Positions 47,401-58,099 of a stretch of 64,000 nucleotides of DNA are shown here, one piece after another. The stretch is from assembly GCA_963921425.1 (NCBI GenBank), contig OY992838.1, forward strand, positions 17,048,085 to 17,112,084, given 5' to 3'. Source of the stretch: Dryas octopetala (lineage: Eukaryota; Streptophyta; Magnoliopsida; Rosales; Rosaceae). The stretch's first letter is position 1; each line of letters starts with the position of its first letter. The notes beneath the pieces are model-generated. The model had not been told where the DNA came from and searched no databases. It saw nothing but the letters and a program-made list of their open reading frames with translations. The translations under genes were made by a program, and so were the position numbers.

Positions 47401-49660
47401 GTTTGCTTATAGGAGGATGCCATTCGGATTGTGCAATGCGCCCGCAACATTTCAGAGATGCATGATGTCTATTTTCTCGGATATGGTGGAACGAATCATT
47501 GAGGTATTTATGGATGATTTCTCTGTTTTTGGTTCGTCTTTTGATGCATGTCTGGATAATTTGTCTTTAGTTCTGAAAAGATGTCAAGAAGCCAATCTAG
47601 TGCTTAATTGGGAAAAATGTCATTTTATGGTCCAACAAGGGATAGTATTGGGTCATGTGATTTCGAAGGAGGGCATACAAGTTGATAAAGCTAAGATTGA
47701 TGTGATACAAAGATTGCCGCCTCCATCGAGTGTTAAGGAAGTAAGAAGTTTCCTAGGCCATGCTGGGTTCTATAGGAGGTTCATTAAGGACTTTTCTAAG
47801 ATTTCTAGGCCTTTGTGCACCTTATTGCAAAAAGAGGTGAATTTCGAGTTTGATGAGGATTGCTTGGTTGCATTTAACAAGTTGAAGAAGCTACTCACCT
47901 CCGCTCCGATCATTATGCCACCCGATTGGAACTTGCCGTTTGAGCTTATGTGTGATGCAAGTGACTATGCTGTTGGAGCAGTTTTGGGTCAGAGAGTCGA
48001 TAAGCTGCCACATGTGATTTATTATGCAAGCAGGACTCTGAATGATGCACAGTTGAACTATTCTACTACAGAGAAGGAGTTGCTTGCTGTGATCTTTGCC
48101 TTGGAGAAATTTAGATGTTATTTGATTGGGTCTAAGATCATCATCTACACGGATCATGCCGCTCTCAAGTATCTGCTGAATAAGAAAGACGCCAAGCCGA
48201 GGTTGATTAGATGGACTCTGTTGCTACAGGAATTTGATATTGAGATCAAGGATAAGAAAGGGTGTGAGAATGTGGTAGCAGACCATTTGAGTAGACTCGT
48301 CAATGAGGAACAGTCTGAAGAGGACACACTACCGTTACGAGAGTCATTCCCGGACGAGCAGCTCTTTGCCATCTTGACTACTCCATGGTATGCTGACATA
48401 GCTAATTATTTAGCAAGTGGAGTGTTGCCCAATGATCTGACACACTACCAAAGGAAGAAGTTTTTGCATGATGTCAGACAATATGTGTGGGATGATCCTT
48501 ATTTGTTCAAATATGGATCAGATCAGTTGATAAGACGATGTGTACCGGAAATGGAGCAGAGGAATGTCATTGAGATGTGTCATTCTAAAGAATGTGGAGG
48601 CCATGGTGGAGGAACTAAGACTGCTTAGAAGATTCTTCAAGCAGGTTTCTTTTGGCCTACTATTTTTCATGACTGTCATCAGTTTTACCTCACATGCGAT
48701 AGATGTCAGAAGATGGGAAATATTTCTGCTCGTGATCAGATGCCGCTGAACTTTATGTTGGAAGTTGAGATCTTTGATGTTTGGGGTATAGATTTCATGG
48801 GACCATTTCCATCTTCTTTTGGATACGAGTACATTCTGGTTGGAGTTGATTATGTGTCTAAGTGGGTGGAAGCTGTCGCTTGTAGGACTAATGATGCTCG
48901 AGTGGTCTTGAATTTCCTTAAGACCAATATCTTTGCACGATTTGGTACCCCGAGAGCAATCATTAGTGATGGGGGGTCGCATTTTTGCAACAAGCTGTTT
49001 GAGGCCGTGATGAAGAAATATGGAATAAGGCATAAAGTGGCTACTCCCTACCATCCTCAGACGAGTGGGCAAGTGGAAATTTCGAATCGTGAGATTAAGT
49101 TCATTTTGGAAAGAACGGTGCTCGCCAATAGGAAGGATTGGTCTACCAAGCTTAATGATGCATTGTGGGCTTATCGTACCGCTTACAAGACACCCATTGG
49201 AATGTCTCCGTTTCGACTGATAGATGGGAAAGCTTGTCATTTACCAGTTGAGCTTGAGCATAAGGCATATTGGGCGATTAAGAAGTTCAATTTCGATATT
49301 CATGCCGCTGGTGAGAAAAGGAAGTTGCAACTTAGTGAGCTGGAGGAAATACGACATTTCGCATATGAGAATGCTAAGTTGTACAAGGAAAGGACCAAGA
49401 GGTACCATGATAAGAAGCTACGTCCAAGAGAATTCTTCGTCGGAGGGAAGGTGTTGTTATATGATACAAGATTACGTCTCTTCCCAAGCAAGTTGCGTTC
49501 GAGATGGACTGGACCTTTTGAGGTGGTTCGAGTGTTTCCCTATGGTACAGTTGAACTCAAGAATCCGAAGAATGGGAACACATTTAAGGTTAACGGTCAT
49601 CGTGTGAAGCCTTTCCTTGAACCTGATTTTGAGCTGAACCAAGAAAAAATTGATTTCTAG
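44406..49660 (+). pseudogene. gag-pol: Gag-pol region of Element IV (broken)
   Basis: Starts at the ATG at 44406 (MEESNLKITPLSRVEG). The gag domain lies at about 44690-45240 (LLPSFHGLEGEDPYVHLKEF, LKDKAKHWLFSL, FHESWERYQELLTLCPHH). Protease is near 46130-46440 (LLDLGASINLMPYS, IILGRPFMATANTKIDV). RT is at about 46960-47700 ([31 protein letters not shown]). RNase H is at about 47930-48300 ([26 protein letters not shown]). Integrase is at about 48570-49600, with a zinc-binding part, Asp in [12 protein letters not shown] near 48788, Asp in [10 protein letters not shown] near 48967, Glu in [12 protein letters not shown] near 49077, and FKVNGHRVK near the end. The region carries about four breaks, so it cannot code for a working polyprotein as it stands. 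No zinc knuckle is obvious in gag, unlike Elements I and II. Confidence 0.9.
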
Positions 49661-49701
49661 TACAAGACTAGGTCTGGCTGAAGACGTGAAACTTAGCGCT
49701 T

Positions 49702-49719
49702 CTTGGGAGGCAACCCAAG
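49702..49719 (+). promoter_or_regulatory. Conserved hairpin 1 after pol, Element IV
   Basis: CTTGGG and CCCAAG around loop AGGCAA. Compared with Element I the outer A-T pair is replaced by C-G. Confidence 0.68.
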
Positions 49720-49889
49720 GGATGGATGACGACGAGGAGGTGATTTTGTACATATGCGTGGGCAAGCCATTTTCACATTAGCCAAGGTACGTTTTCACCC
49801 TCTCTTTGCTCAGTTCATTAGTTTTGTTTTATTTGATGTTTTTCCCTTCCTCTTTTCATTACATTGTGCATTACATTTGTCATTCATTT

Positions 49890-49909
49890 AAACATTGAGG
49901 ACAATGTTT
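49890..49909 (+). promoter_or_regulatory. Conserved hairpin 2, Element IV
   Basis: Arms AAACATTG and CAATGTTT around AGGA, followed by CTTTTAAGTTTGGGGG. Confidence 0.68.
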
Positions 49910-49960
49910 CTTTTAAGTTTGGGGGTGGGGAATGCAATGCATTTTTAGTTTTTAGTGTGT

Positions 49961-49991
<31 letters not shown>

Positions 49992-50582
49992 TTTGTTATA
50001 AATTAAGGGTATCAAACCCACATTAAAATGCATTTGTTCTTAAGATTTCATTCACCGTAGTGATGGATTCGAATCTTTAGAAGCATGCAACAGTGTTTTT
50101 GAGTCTTTTTGTTTGTTTTAAGTCTTGAGTCCCCAACTAATTGATTTCATTATGTATGGTTATTTTGAGCATGTCTAGCTTGTATATATAGTATGTATTC
50201 TTCTTTATCTAGTATTGTTTCGTAACATGCTTTACAACTCTATGGACTTGTGGCCTTGTTTTCATGAGCTTAAGTGATGACTTGCATGCTTAGAGATGCA
50301 TACACTTAATAGAGTAGACTTGTATGACCTAAGTGAGCTTTTGAGCCCTGTACTTCAATTCTTGAGTGTTAACATTACTCTAATATTTTCTTGTCATATA
50401 AAGTCGTTGTGATCTCATTATTCTTTCTTTTGATTAAGTACTAGGAATATAATTGTGAATCAATGAGCTAGAACTTCTCTCTTAATCTATTCAAAGCATG
50501 GATATAACTACATGAATCTTAGGAAATGATAGTAGGCCTTGTTTGTTTTAACCCATAGCCTAAAGTCTACCCTATGTTATAA

Positions 50583-52943
50583 TGATGAATGTGCATTTTG
50601 CATCACTTTATGATACTAATTCCTTAACCTAGAGTGTTAGAACTCGCTATTTTGTGTTTCTTGTCTTGTTTTTGTGTTTTCAGGTCAAATGAAGCAGAAA
50701 TGAGAAAAAGAAGCAAATGAAGCCATTTTGGGACATTTCCTGGTTAAACCAGGAAAGGTGCAGAAATCCTAGTCAAATGAGGATTCCTAGTCACACTAGG
50801 AAACATCAAGTCCAGAACCATCATTGCGGAGCCAGAAATGTGAAATCCTGATTCAAACAGGAAATCCTGGTTGAACTAGGAAACCTAACCCAACTAGGGA
50901 AAGGAGTCCTAGTGACACTAGGAGACCCCAGGGGCAATATGGTCATTACGAGAAGTCGAAATGGATAAGGAATCTCTCATTCTCAAGAAATCCTAGTTGC
51001 ACCAGGAAATGTTTTTCAAGGTTCCAGAAGCTTCCAGAAGGTGGTGGAAATCCATGGAAATGAATGGAGGGAAGAAATGAATTTGAATTCAAATGGAAAT
51101 GAGGGGCAAAATGGGAAGTCAAAAGTGGAGGGCCCATGGGCCCTAGGGATGCCGAACCAAGTGGGCCATGCATGCACATGCATGGGCCCAAACCCTAGCA
51201 GCCCAAAAGCCACACGCAAGGAGGAAGATGGCAGCCCATGCATGCGCATGCATGCCATGCAAACCCTAGCAAGACAAGGGGCCATGCGCAAGCCCAAGGT
51301 GACAAGCCCAAGGTGGAAGCCCATGGAGTGAAACCCTAGCCCATCTTGTGCAAGCTACTGAAGCCCAACATGGAAGCCCAACATGCAAGCCCAAAGCCCA
51401 AGACTACCAGCCCAAACACCAAGGAGGGACCCTAGCTAGGCTAGGCGTGAGCCACTCAAGCCCAAAAGGGAGCAGCCCATCACGCCAAGGCCTGATCAGC
51501 TAGTCCTAGCTGAAGCCGCAAGGCACTAGGAGAGCAAACCCTAGCCAGCCGCAACTTGCTCTTCCTTGCCTCTCAAGGAAGGCTTCTCCTATTTAAATCC
51601 CCTCATTCAGACTTTTAGAGAACATTATTATATTCTCTCCTCCTCCAGCCGAAATCCCTCTCCTCTCTTTGTTTTATTTTTCTGTTCTAGGTTTTTAATT
51701 TCAGAATTTAGTATTGTTCTAGGGAGAGCTAGCCGAAGGTAAAGAGAGAAAGAGAAGTGGCGTGGCTGCAAGGAGGGACACCCCTAAGTCGCAAGCCCTA
51801 GCTCACCATAGCCGTGAGCCAATTGCTTGTGCAAGGTGCCTTCCCTTCCTTATCTTGCCGCAGCCTCTTCCCCTTGCCTCTTCTGATTTTTGTTCTAGTT
51901 TCTTCTTTTATTGTTGGATTATGCTACTGAATTTATTTAATTAATTTGCTGGATTTATTTAATTGTCTCTTTATTTCTTTTATAGCTTTGGTTCTGAATT
52001 TAATTAGTTGTTTAGTTTATGCTTTTAAGTTTGTTTAATTTGCGTTTCTGATTTCCGTTAGCAAGCATGAATTGGGACTTTGTTTATTTGTTAGTTTCTG
52101 TTTTCTTTTATTTTTTTTATTTAATTATGTAGGTTAGTTATTCTATCTTGCATGTTAGTCGTAGGTTGATTAATGGATTCGTATGCTTTAACAAATCGTT
52201 TATCCGTCTCTTGGTCTGTTAGTTTGATGTTTGCACGTATTAAATTTCCACTATCTATTAAAACCCCCGTCACTAGTTGTTTGCATCCTTTGACTGGCCA
52301 CCTTAGGGTAATTGCATCTAGTTTATCTGTTAGGTTTAGCTGTGAAATAGTCAAAGACACTAAACCACAAGTAACAAGGGAATAAGGGATTATTCTTGGT
52401 AGTGGGGTTGGGCGACCTCTATAAGGAAATAGTCAAAGCTTATATGTTGTGCATGTTTGACGTTCTCATAAAACTTAATGACTCCTGCATGGGTAACAGC
52501 TGCCCTAGCTTGAACTAGGGAACATGTAGGTTAACTAGCTAAGGAAGGCCCAAGAAGCTCTTAGTTTATGCATTAGGAGAACAATGGCGAGAAAGTAACT
52601 AGCCAAACCTTTTTAGCTGTCAAACTTTAATATGTTGTGTTCAAATTAACTGTCATTAGCCTTGGATGGTTATTGCATGCTTATCTGATTTGAAACTGAA
52701 AATTAACATTGCAAGATAGAATAAAGTGTGTGTGCGTGTGGTGATGTGTGCGTGTGTTTCCATCTTTCAAAACCCCCCATTTAGTTATTCTAGTGATTAT
52801 TTGCACTAATTTGTTGTATATTAACCATTCCCTGTGGGATCGACCTCGTGCTTGTACGCTTTGCTACTGATGCGATTCGTGCACTTGCGAGTAAACTTAG
52901 AATGAGGTAATTGTTTATTTTATTCTAAGAAAACACATCAACA
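50583..52943 (+). mobile_element. Solo LTR-A in Element IV, TSD TATAA
   Basis: TGATGAATG...ACATCAACA, 2361 bp, with TATAA at 50578-50582 and 52944-52948. A single LTR with no internal region. Because Element IV is itself very young by its LTRs, this LTR-A insertion and its reduction to a solo LTR must be younger still. Confidence 0.95.
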
Positions 52944-53915
52944 TATAACCCTAGTCAAACATTTTGAGCCTAATGACCTTTTCTTTGTTTACCCTTATAC
53001 CAAACCCTAAGTTTGGGGAAGTTTCACTCCTCTACCCGTTTACCTTACCTATGAATTTGCATGGAGTTGGTGAAAATGTGAGGTTGAAAAGAAATGTCTA
53101 TGCGTAGCTTGATGTAAAAGGAAAATGAATTGTGCTTAAGAGTGTTTGTCGTTCCCTTTCAAAAAAAAAAAAAAAAAAAATCAAGAATCAAAAATCAAAG
53201 GGAAGGGACGATTTCAAAAGATGGAAGTGGAAAGGTGTTCGAATTTGAGCTATGAGTACAAATTATGCAAAGAATGCCTCTATTGATTTCCTTGTGCAAA
53301 TCCATAGTCTGTAGCCCTTTGTTCTCCCTTTCATTTCAATACCTTATCCTAACCTAAGCCTCCATTACAACCCACATAAAAGTCCTATTTGATCTTGGGA
53401 GGAATTGTAGTTCATTATGTGGAGTCTAGATAAAAGGGAAGCTTATGGTTACTGATTCTGTTCCAAATATTTTAATTCCTTCTATTGAGATCAGTGTTTT
53501 TGTTTCATTGTGCCTTTCTTTCATGATTATTATGTGAGCTTTTTGTATTTGTTTATCATATCATCTCTCACATATACTTGAGTACACGTATTGACCAAAT
53601 ATCTGAGCGTTTTATTGTTGAGAGTATGTCTTAGTGAGAATTGGAGTTGAATCTATTTTGTGTATGCTGATTTGGTCTTGTTTGTCTAACACTTGAGTTT
53701 GTGTCAAGGATGGTCTATACACTTCATGGAGGGTAAGGTATGTTAATTGAAGCATTATTAGAGATTGAGGAATAAATTCTATATGTATCTTGCTTGACTA
53801 TGCTATTTATGGCTGTGCTTATGAAGTTATGTGTTGGGATGTTTCGAGTCTGTCTTGAGTCTTTTCTTTATTCTTCTTTTTGCTCGAGGACTAGCAAAAT
53901 CTAAGTTTGGGGGTG
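52944..53915 (+). other. Post-pol region of Element IV, second part, with PPT
   Basis: Non-coding. It contains a second purine tract CCTAAGTTTGGGGAAG (about 53006-53021), an A-run at 53160-53180, and the true PPT AAGTTTGGGGGTG (53903-53915) touching the 3' LTR. Confidence 0.85.
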
Positions 53916-56492
53916 TGTTGAGTGCTCATTTTACACTATTTTATGATACTAACTCCCTAACTCAGAGTGCAAGAACTCGATATTTTGTGTGTTGTTAGTT
54001 TGTTTTTGTTTTTATAGGATAAAATGAGCAGAGAAGAGAAAAGAAGCCAAAAGGACCATTTTTAGACATTTCCTGGTCAAACTAGGAAAACGAGGGAAAT
54101 CCTGGTCAAACCAGGAAAGGGGCCGAAATCCTAGTCGAATGAGGATTCCTAGTCACACTAGGAAACATCAAGTCCAGAACCATCATTGCGGAGCCAGAAA
54201 TGAAAAATCCTGATTGAAACAGGAAATCCTGGTTGAACTAGGAAACCTAACCCAACTAGGGAAAGGAGTCCTAATGACACTAGGAGACCTCAGGGGCAAT
54301 ATGGTCATTACGAGAAGTCGAAATGGATAAAGAATCCCTCATTTACAAGAAATCCTAGTTGCACTAGGAAATGTTGGTCAAAGTCAACTCCACAAAGTCA
54401 AGGTTCCTGAAGCTTCTAGAAGGTGGTGGACATCCATGGGAATAAATGGAGGGAAGAAATGAATTCGAATTCAAATGGAAATGAGGGGCAAAATGGGAAG
54501 TCAAAATTAATAGTCAAGGGTCAACTATGAAAAGTCAACAAGTCAAGTGGGCCATGGGCCTATGCAAATGCCGAAATCTGAGGGGCCATACATGCATGCA
54601 TGCACCAGCCCAAGATGAAGCCCAATGCGCAAGCTAGAAGGTGGCAGCCATGAAGTGAAACCCTAGGGGGCTGGCGTGTGGCACTTAAGCCCAAAGCCAA
54701 AGCCCTTGCCGCAAGCCCAATGCTCTCCTAACCCTAGCTGCTGCTGCACTTTCTTGTTCTTGCCTCCCAAGGAATCCTAGCTGAAAAAAGAAGTCAAAAA
54801 CCTGGAAAACAGAGCACCAATTTCGACAGCAATTCTGTACTTCTCCAGAATGAATCAGGTAGCATGCCATATATGGTTGGGAAGATACGGATGTTAGCTT
54901 CGCAGGGAATTTTACGGATTTCGATTCCGAGTTTTCTAGCTCAAGATATGGCCATTTTAGTGGAGGTAGCGCAGCAGTTCCGCGAGCTGAAAAAGGAGTT
55001 ACGCCCAAAAAGAGCCCAAATCAGCCCAAGGCCCATGCTTGGCCGAAAATTATAAGCCTTGGTGTGCAAGGAATGCACTTATCCCACATTGAAGAGAAAG
55101 AGAAATCTCAGCCCCACTTCCCTCTATAAATATATCTCTAAAAATCAGAAAAGGGGTTCTGTTCTGAAGTTCTCTTCTATTTCTTTTAATTTTCGTAGCC
55201 CTAGCAGCCTCTCTCCTCTCCTCTTGCCGCAAACCCTAGCAGCTTCCCTCTCCCCTGTTTTTCTTGTGCCGCAGCCACCTTCTCTCCCTTCCTTTTTATT
55301 CTTCTTCTTTTCTTTTGTGGCCGAACCTAGCAGCCACCTTTTCTTGTGTGCTTTCTTTTATTTTGTGCTGAACTGAAGAAGGAGGATCAAGTGAAGCCGC
55401 AGCCACCACCACCAAGTTGCGCCACCAAGCCGCAGCCACCTCCAGCAGCTACGCCATCACCACCTTGCTGCCACCTTGCCGAACACCTCAGCCTCCTCGC
55501 CGGGGAGCCCAAGGCCGAGCAGCCCCATTACGCACCACCATTGCAGCCGCACCTCCACCTTGCTGCCCCGGCTTGATTTCTCTCCCTTTCTTTTATTTTC
55601 ATTATTTTAATCATGCATTATTTATTTGTGAATTTAATTATGTGTAGCTGAATATTGGGCTAGGGCTAGGATGAAGCCCTAGCATTGCTGTTCACTTTTA
55701 CTATAGATTATTAATATTTTGATTGTTTATATGTTGACAAATCTTGGATCTCTGTTTAAATTGAATCTATTTGTTTCGCATCTTTGACTGATCACCTTAG
55801 GTTGCATGCATCTAGATATATGTTGTGAAACTAAATAAGCTCGAAAGGATGATAGTTTCAATAGGCAACAAGTGGGTATCCTAAGATAATATTCATGAGA
55901 AAAGAGATCATAGATGACATACAGTACATTAATTTGGAGCCATGCGCTATGTGTTTGTCACTCTCACAGATCGTAACGACTCTTGCATGGGTAACAACTG
56001 CCTTAGCTTAGAACTAGGGAACATGCAAGTTAACTGGCTAAGGAAGGCCCAAGAAGCTCTTAGTTTATGCACAGTAAGGGGAGTAATTGCTAAAAGTGAC
56101 TAGCCAAACCTTTTAGTAGACGAACTTTGTCAACATGTTTATCTATTGATTGTTAATATCCATGGTAGAGTGAATGGTATGCTAGTGGTGGATTCTGACC
56201 CCTAGTGTTTCTTTATTATTGTTTTATCTGAATCTTTCAGTTATCATTTTAAAGTTTGATTATTTCTCTGTTTGTTTAGTTTAGCCTTAAAACCAATCAA
56301 AACCCCCATTTGCGTGTGTGAGTCAGAGTTGGGTTAATTGAATTTAATTGAGTTAGTAATCGTACACTAGTACAATTCCCTGTGGGATCGACCTCGTATT
56401 TGTAAGCTTTGCTACTTAGCGATTCGTGCACTTGCGAGTTAACCTAGAGCTCAGAAAAGGTTATTTAATTTGCTCTAGGAAAACATACAACA
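53916..56492 (+). repeat. 3' LTR-C of Element IV
   Basis: 2577 bp, the same length as the 5' LTR and nearly identical. It is followed by the CTAAG duplication. Confidence 0.96.
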
Positions 56493-56497
56493 CTAAG

Positions 56498-56954
56498 GGA
56501 GGCCTAAGAAGCTCTTAGTTATGCACAGTAAGGGGAGTACTTGCTAAAAGTAACTAACCAAACCTTTTAGTAGACGAACTTTGTTGACATGTTTATATAT
56601 TGATTGTTAATATACATTGTAAAGTGAATGGTATGCTAGTGGTGGATTCTGACCCTTAGTGTTTCTTTATCATTGTTTTTATCTAAATTAATTTAGTTTG
56701 TTATTTTAAAGTTTTGTTACTTATTTGTTAGTTTAGTCTAGTCTCAAAAACCAATCAAAACCCCCCATTTGCGTGTGTGAGTTAGAGTTGATTTAATAGA
56801 AATTAATTGAGTTAGTAATCATTACACTAGTACAATTCCCTGTGGGATCGACCTCGTGTTTGCAAGCTTTGCTACTCCGCGATTCGTGCACTTGCGAGTT
56901 AACCTAGAGTTGTTATAAAGGTTTAATATAATTGCTCTATGAAAACATACAACA
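56498..56954 (+). repeat. Diverged LTR-C, right part
   Basis: It resumes the older LTR after the CTAAG duplication, with the U5 block GTGGGATCGACCTCGTGTTT near 56840 and an ACATACAACA end. Differences from the Element IV LTR are scattered every few tens of bases. Confidence 0.85.
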
Positions 56955-57019
56955 AGCAACATAGCTGGAACTTGAACGCTTTGGCAACGTCTGGCTGAAG
57001 ACGTACAAACTTAGTGCTG

Positions 57020-57037
57020 TTTGGGAGTCAACCCAAA
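57020..57037 (+). promoter_or_regulatory. Hairpin 1 in the old relic
   Basis: TTTGGG and CCCAAA around AGTCAA. The outer pair is T-A here, a third solution at that position. Confidence 0.65.
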
Positions 57038-57258
57038 GTTTTTGAAAAAATCAAGGGAGTGAGTAGAGAAAACCAGGGAGGCCGCGCCTATGCTTTGAGG
57101 ATCATGGTGGCTATGCATTCATTGAGCCATGCTTGCAATCCAAGTACACGATTTCTTTCATCTTTGCTTCATTGAACCAGTTTTAGTTGTTTTTGGTTTT
57201 GTTGGATAATTGTTTTGATTCCCTTACTTTAATGAGCATGTTTGGTTAGTATTTATTT

Positions 57259-57276
57259 CACATTGGGGACAATGTG
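57259..57276 (+). promoter_or_regulatory. Hairpin 2 in the old relic
   Basis: CACATTG and CAATGTG around GGGA. The outer pair is C-G where Elements I and IV have A-T. Confidence 0.65.
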
Positions 57277-58099
57277 TCATTTAAATTGGGAGGAAAGGCA
57301 ATTTCATTAATTTTAGGTTTCTAGGTTTTTTTTTAAAAAAAAAAGTTTTGTTTCTTTTGCTTTTAAACCTAGGGTGTCAAAACCCATATCAAAATGCAAT
57401 TCTCTAAGATTCATTCCACCCTAATGGTGGAATTGAATCCTTAGAACCTTGTTGCAACATCATTTTCAAATAAAAAAAAAGTTTGAGTCTTTTTGTTTTA
57501 ATTGTGGTTTTAGAGTCCCCAACAAGTTGATTGATTGTTTATAGTCATTGAGAAGCATGTTTAGCATTGAGTTTATGATATGTATTCTTCTTCTTCTAAT
57601 AGTGTTCCATAACCTATTTTATGATTCTATGTGATTAGGTCTTGTTTTCAAAAACTTGAGTTGTGATTTGCATGATTTAGTGAATCATATACATCTTAGA
57701 ATAGACTTATGTGACCCATGTAAAATTTTGAGCCTTGTCCTTCATTTCGCGAGTGTTATACATGACTTTATTCTTTTCTTGTCATTTAAGTCGTATGATT
57801 TCATTGTTTTTGATCAAATGCTTGAAATGTATATATATATATATATATATTTTAATCAATGAACTAGAACTTCCTTCTCATTCTAGGCAAAGCATGTTTA
57901 TAACTACAGAAATCTTAGAAGATGATTTTAGGCGATGTTTGTTTTACCTATAGCCGAAAAGCCTACCCATTATTTGTTTTATCCTTAGTAACCAATTTTG
58001 AGCCTTTTTAAGCCGTATTCTTTGTTACCCCACACCAAACCCTAAGTTTGGGGGTGCTATACCCATTCTACCCGTTTACCCTTATCTATGGTTTTACAT

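Larger units (their letters stand above)
49661..50582 (+). other. Post-pol region of Element IV, first part
   Basis: Non-coding. Landmarks are GTCTGGCTGAAGAC near 49673, hairpin 1 (49702-49719), hairpin 2 (49890-49909) followed by TTTTAAGTTTGGGGGTG, and an A-run at about 49961-49983. The rest is AT-rich without a frame of note. Confidence 0.8.
41690..56492 (+). mobile_element. Element IV: Athila-like element with LTR-C, TSD CTAAG
   Basis: A full-length element of 14.8 kb including one nested solo LTR. Parts: 5' LTR 41690-44266, PBS 44273-44290, gag-pol 44406-49660, post-pol region 49661-53902 (with the solo LTR-A at 50583-52943), PPT 53903-53915, 3' LTR 53916-56492. CTAAG is duplicated at 41685-41689 and 56493-56497. 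Both LTRs are 2577 bp and I could find only about four differences by eye, so it inserted very recently. Even so the coding region is broken in about four places. No env-like frame is seen. Confidence 0.95.
39930..58099 (+). mobile_element. Old LTR-C-type relic, split by Element IV
   Basis: A diverged LTR of the LTR-C type is seen in two parts, 39930-41689 and 56498-56954, joined by the CTAAG duplication of Element IV. It is followed by post-pol sequence (56955-58099) of the same clade. No gag or pol coding is present, so it is a broken remnant. Its divergence from the Element IV LTRs is much greater than theirs from each other, so it is clearly older. Element V begins at 58100. Confidence 0.82.
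56955..58099 (+). other. Post-pol remnant of the old LTR-C relic
   Basis: Carries GTCTGGCTGAAGACG (56989), hairpin 1 (57020-57037), hairpin 2 (57259-57276), and a CCCTAAGTTTGGGGGTG tract near 58040, in the same order as Elements I, III and IV. An AT microsatellite lies at about 57830-57850. No gene is seen. Confidence 0.78.

Noticed and set aside
57829-57852. AT microsatellite and nearby A-runs (49961-49983, 53160-53180) as functional sites.
   Set aside because: Ordinary simple repeats; no further support.
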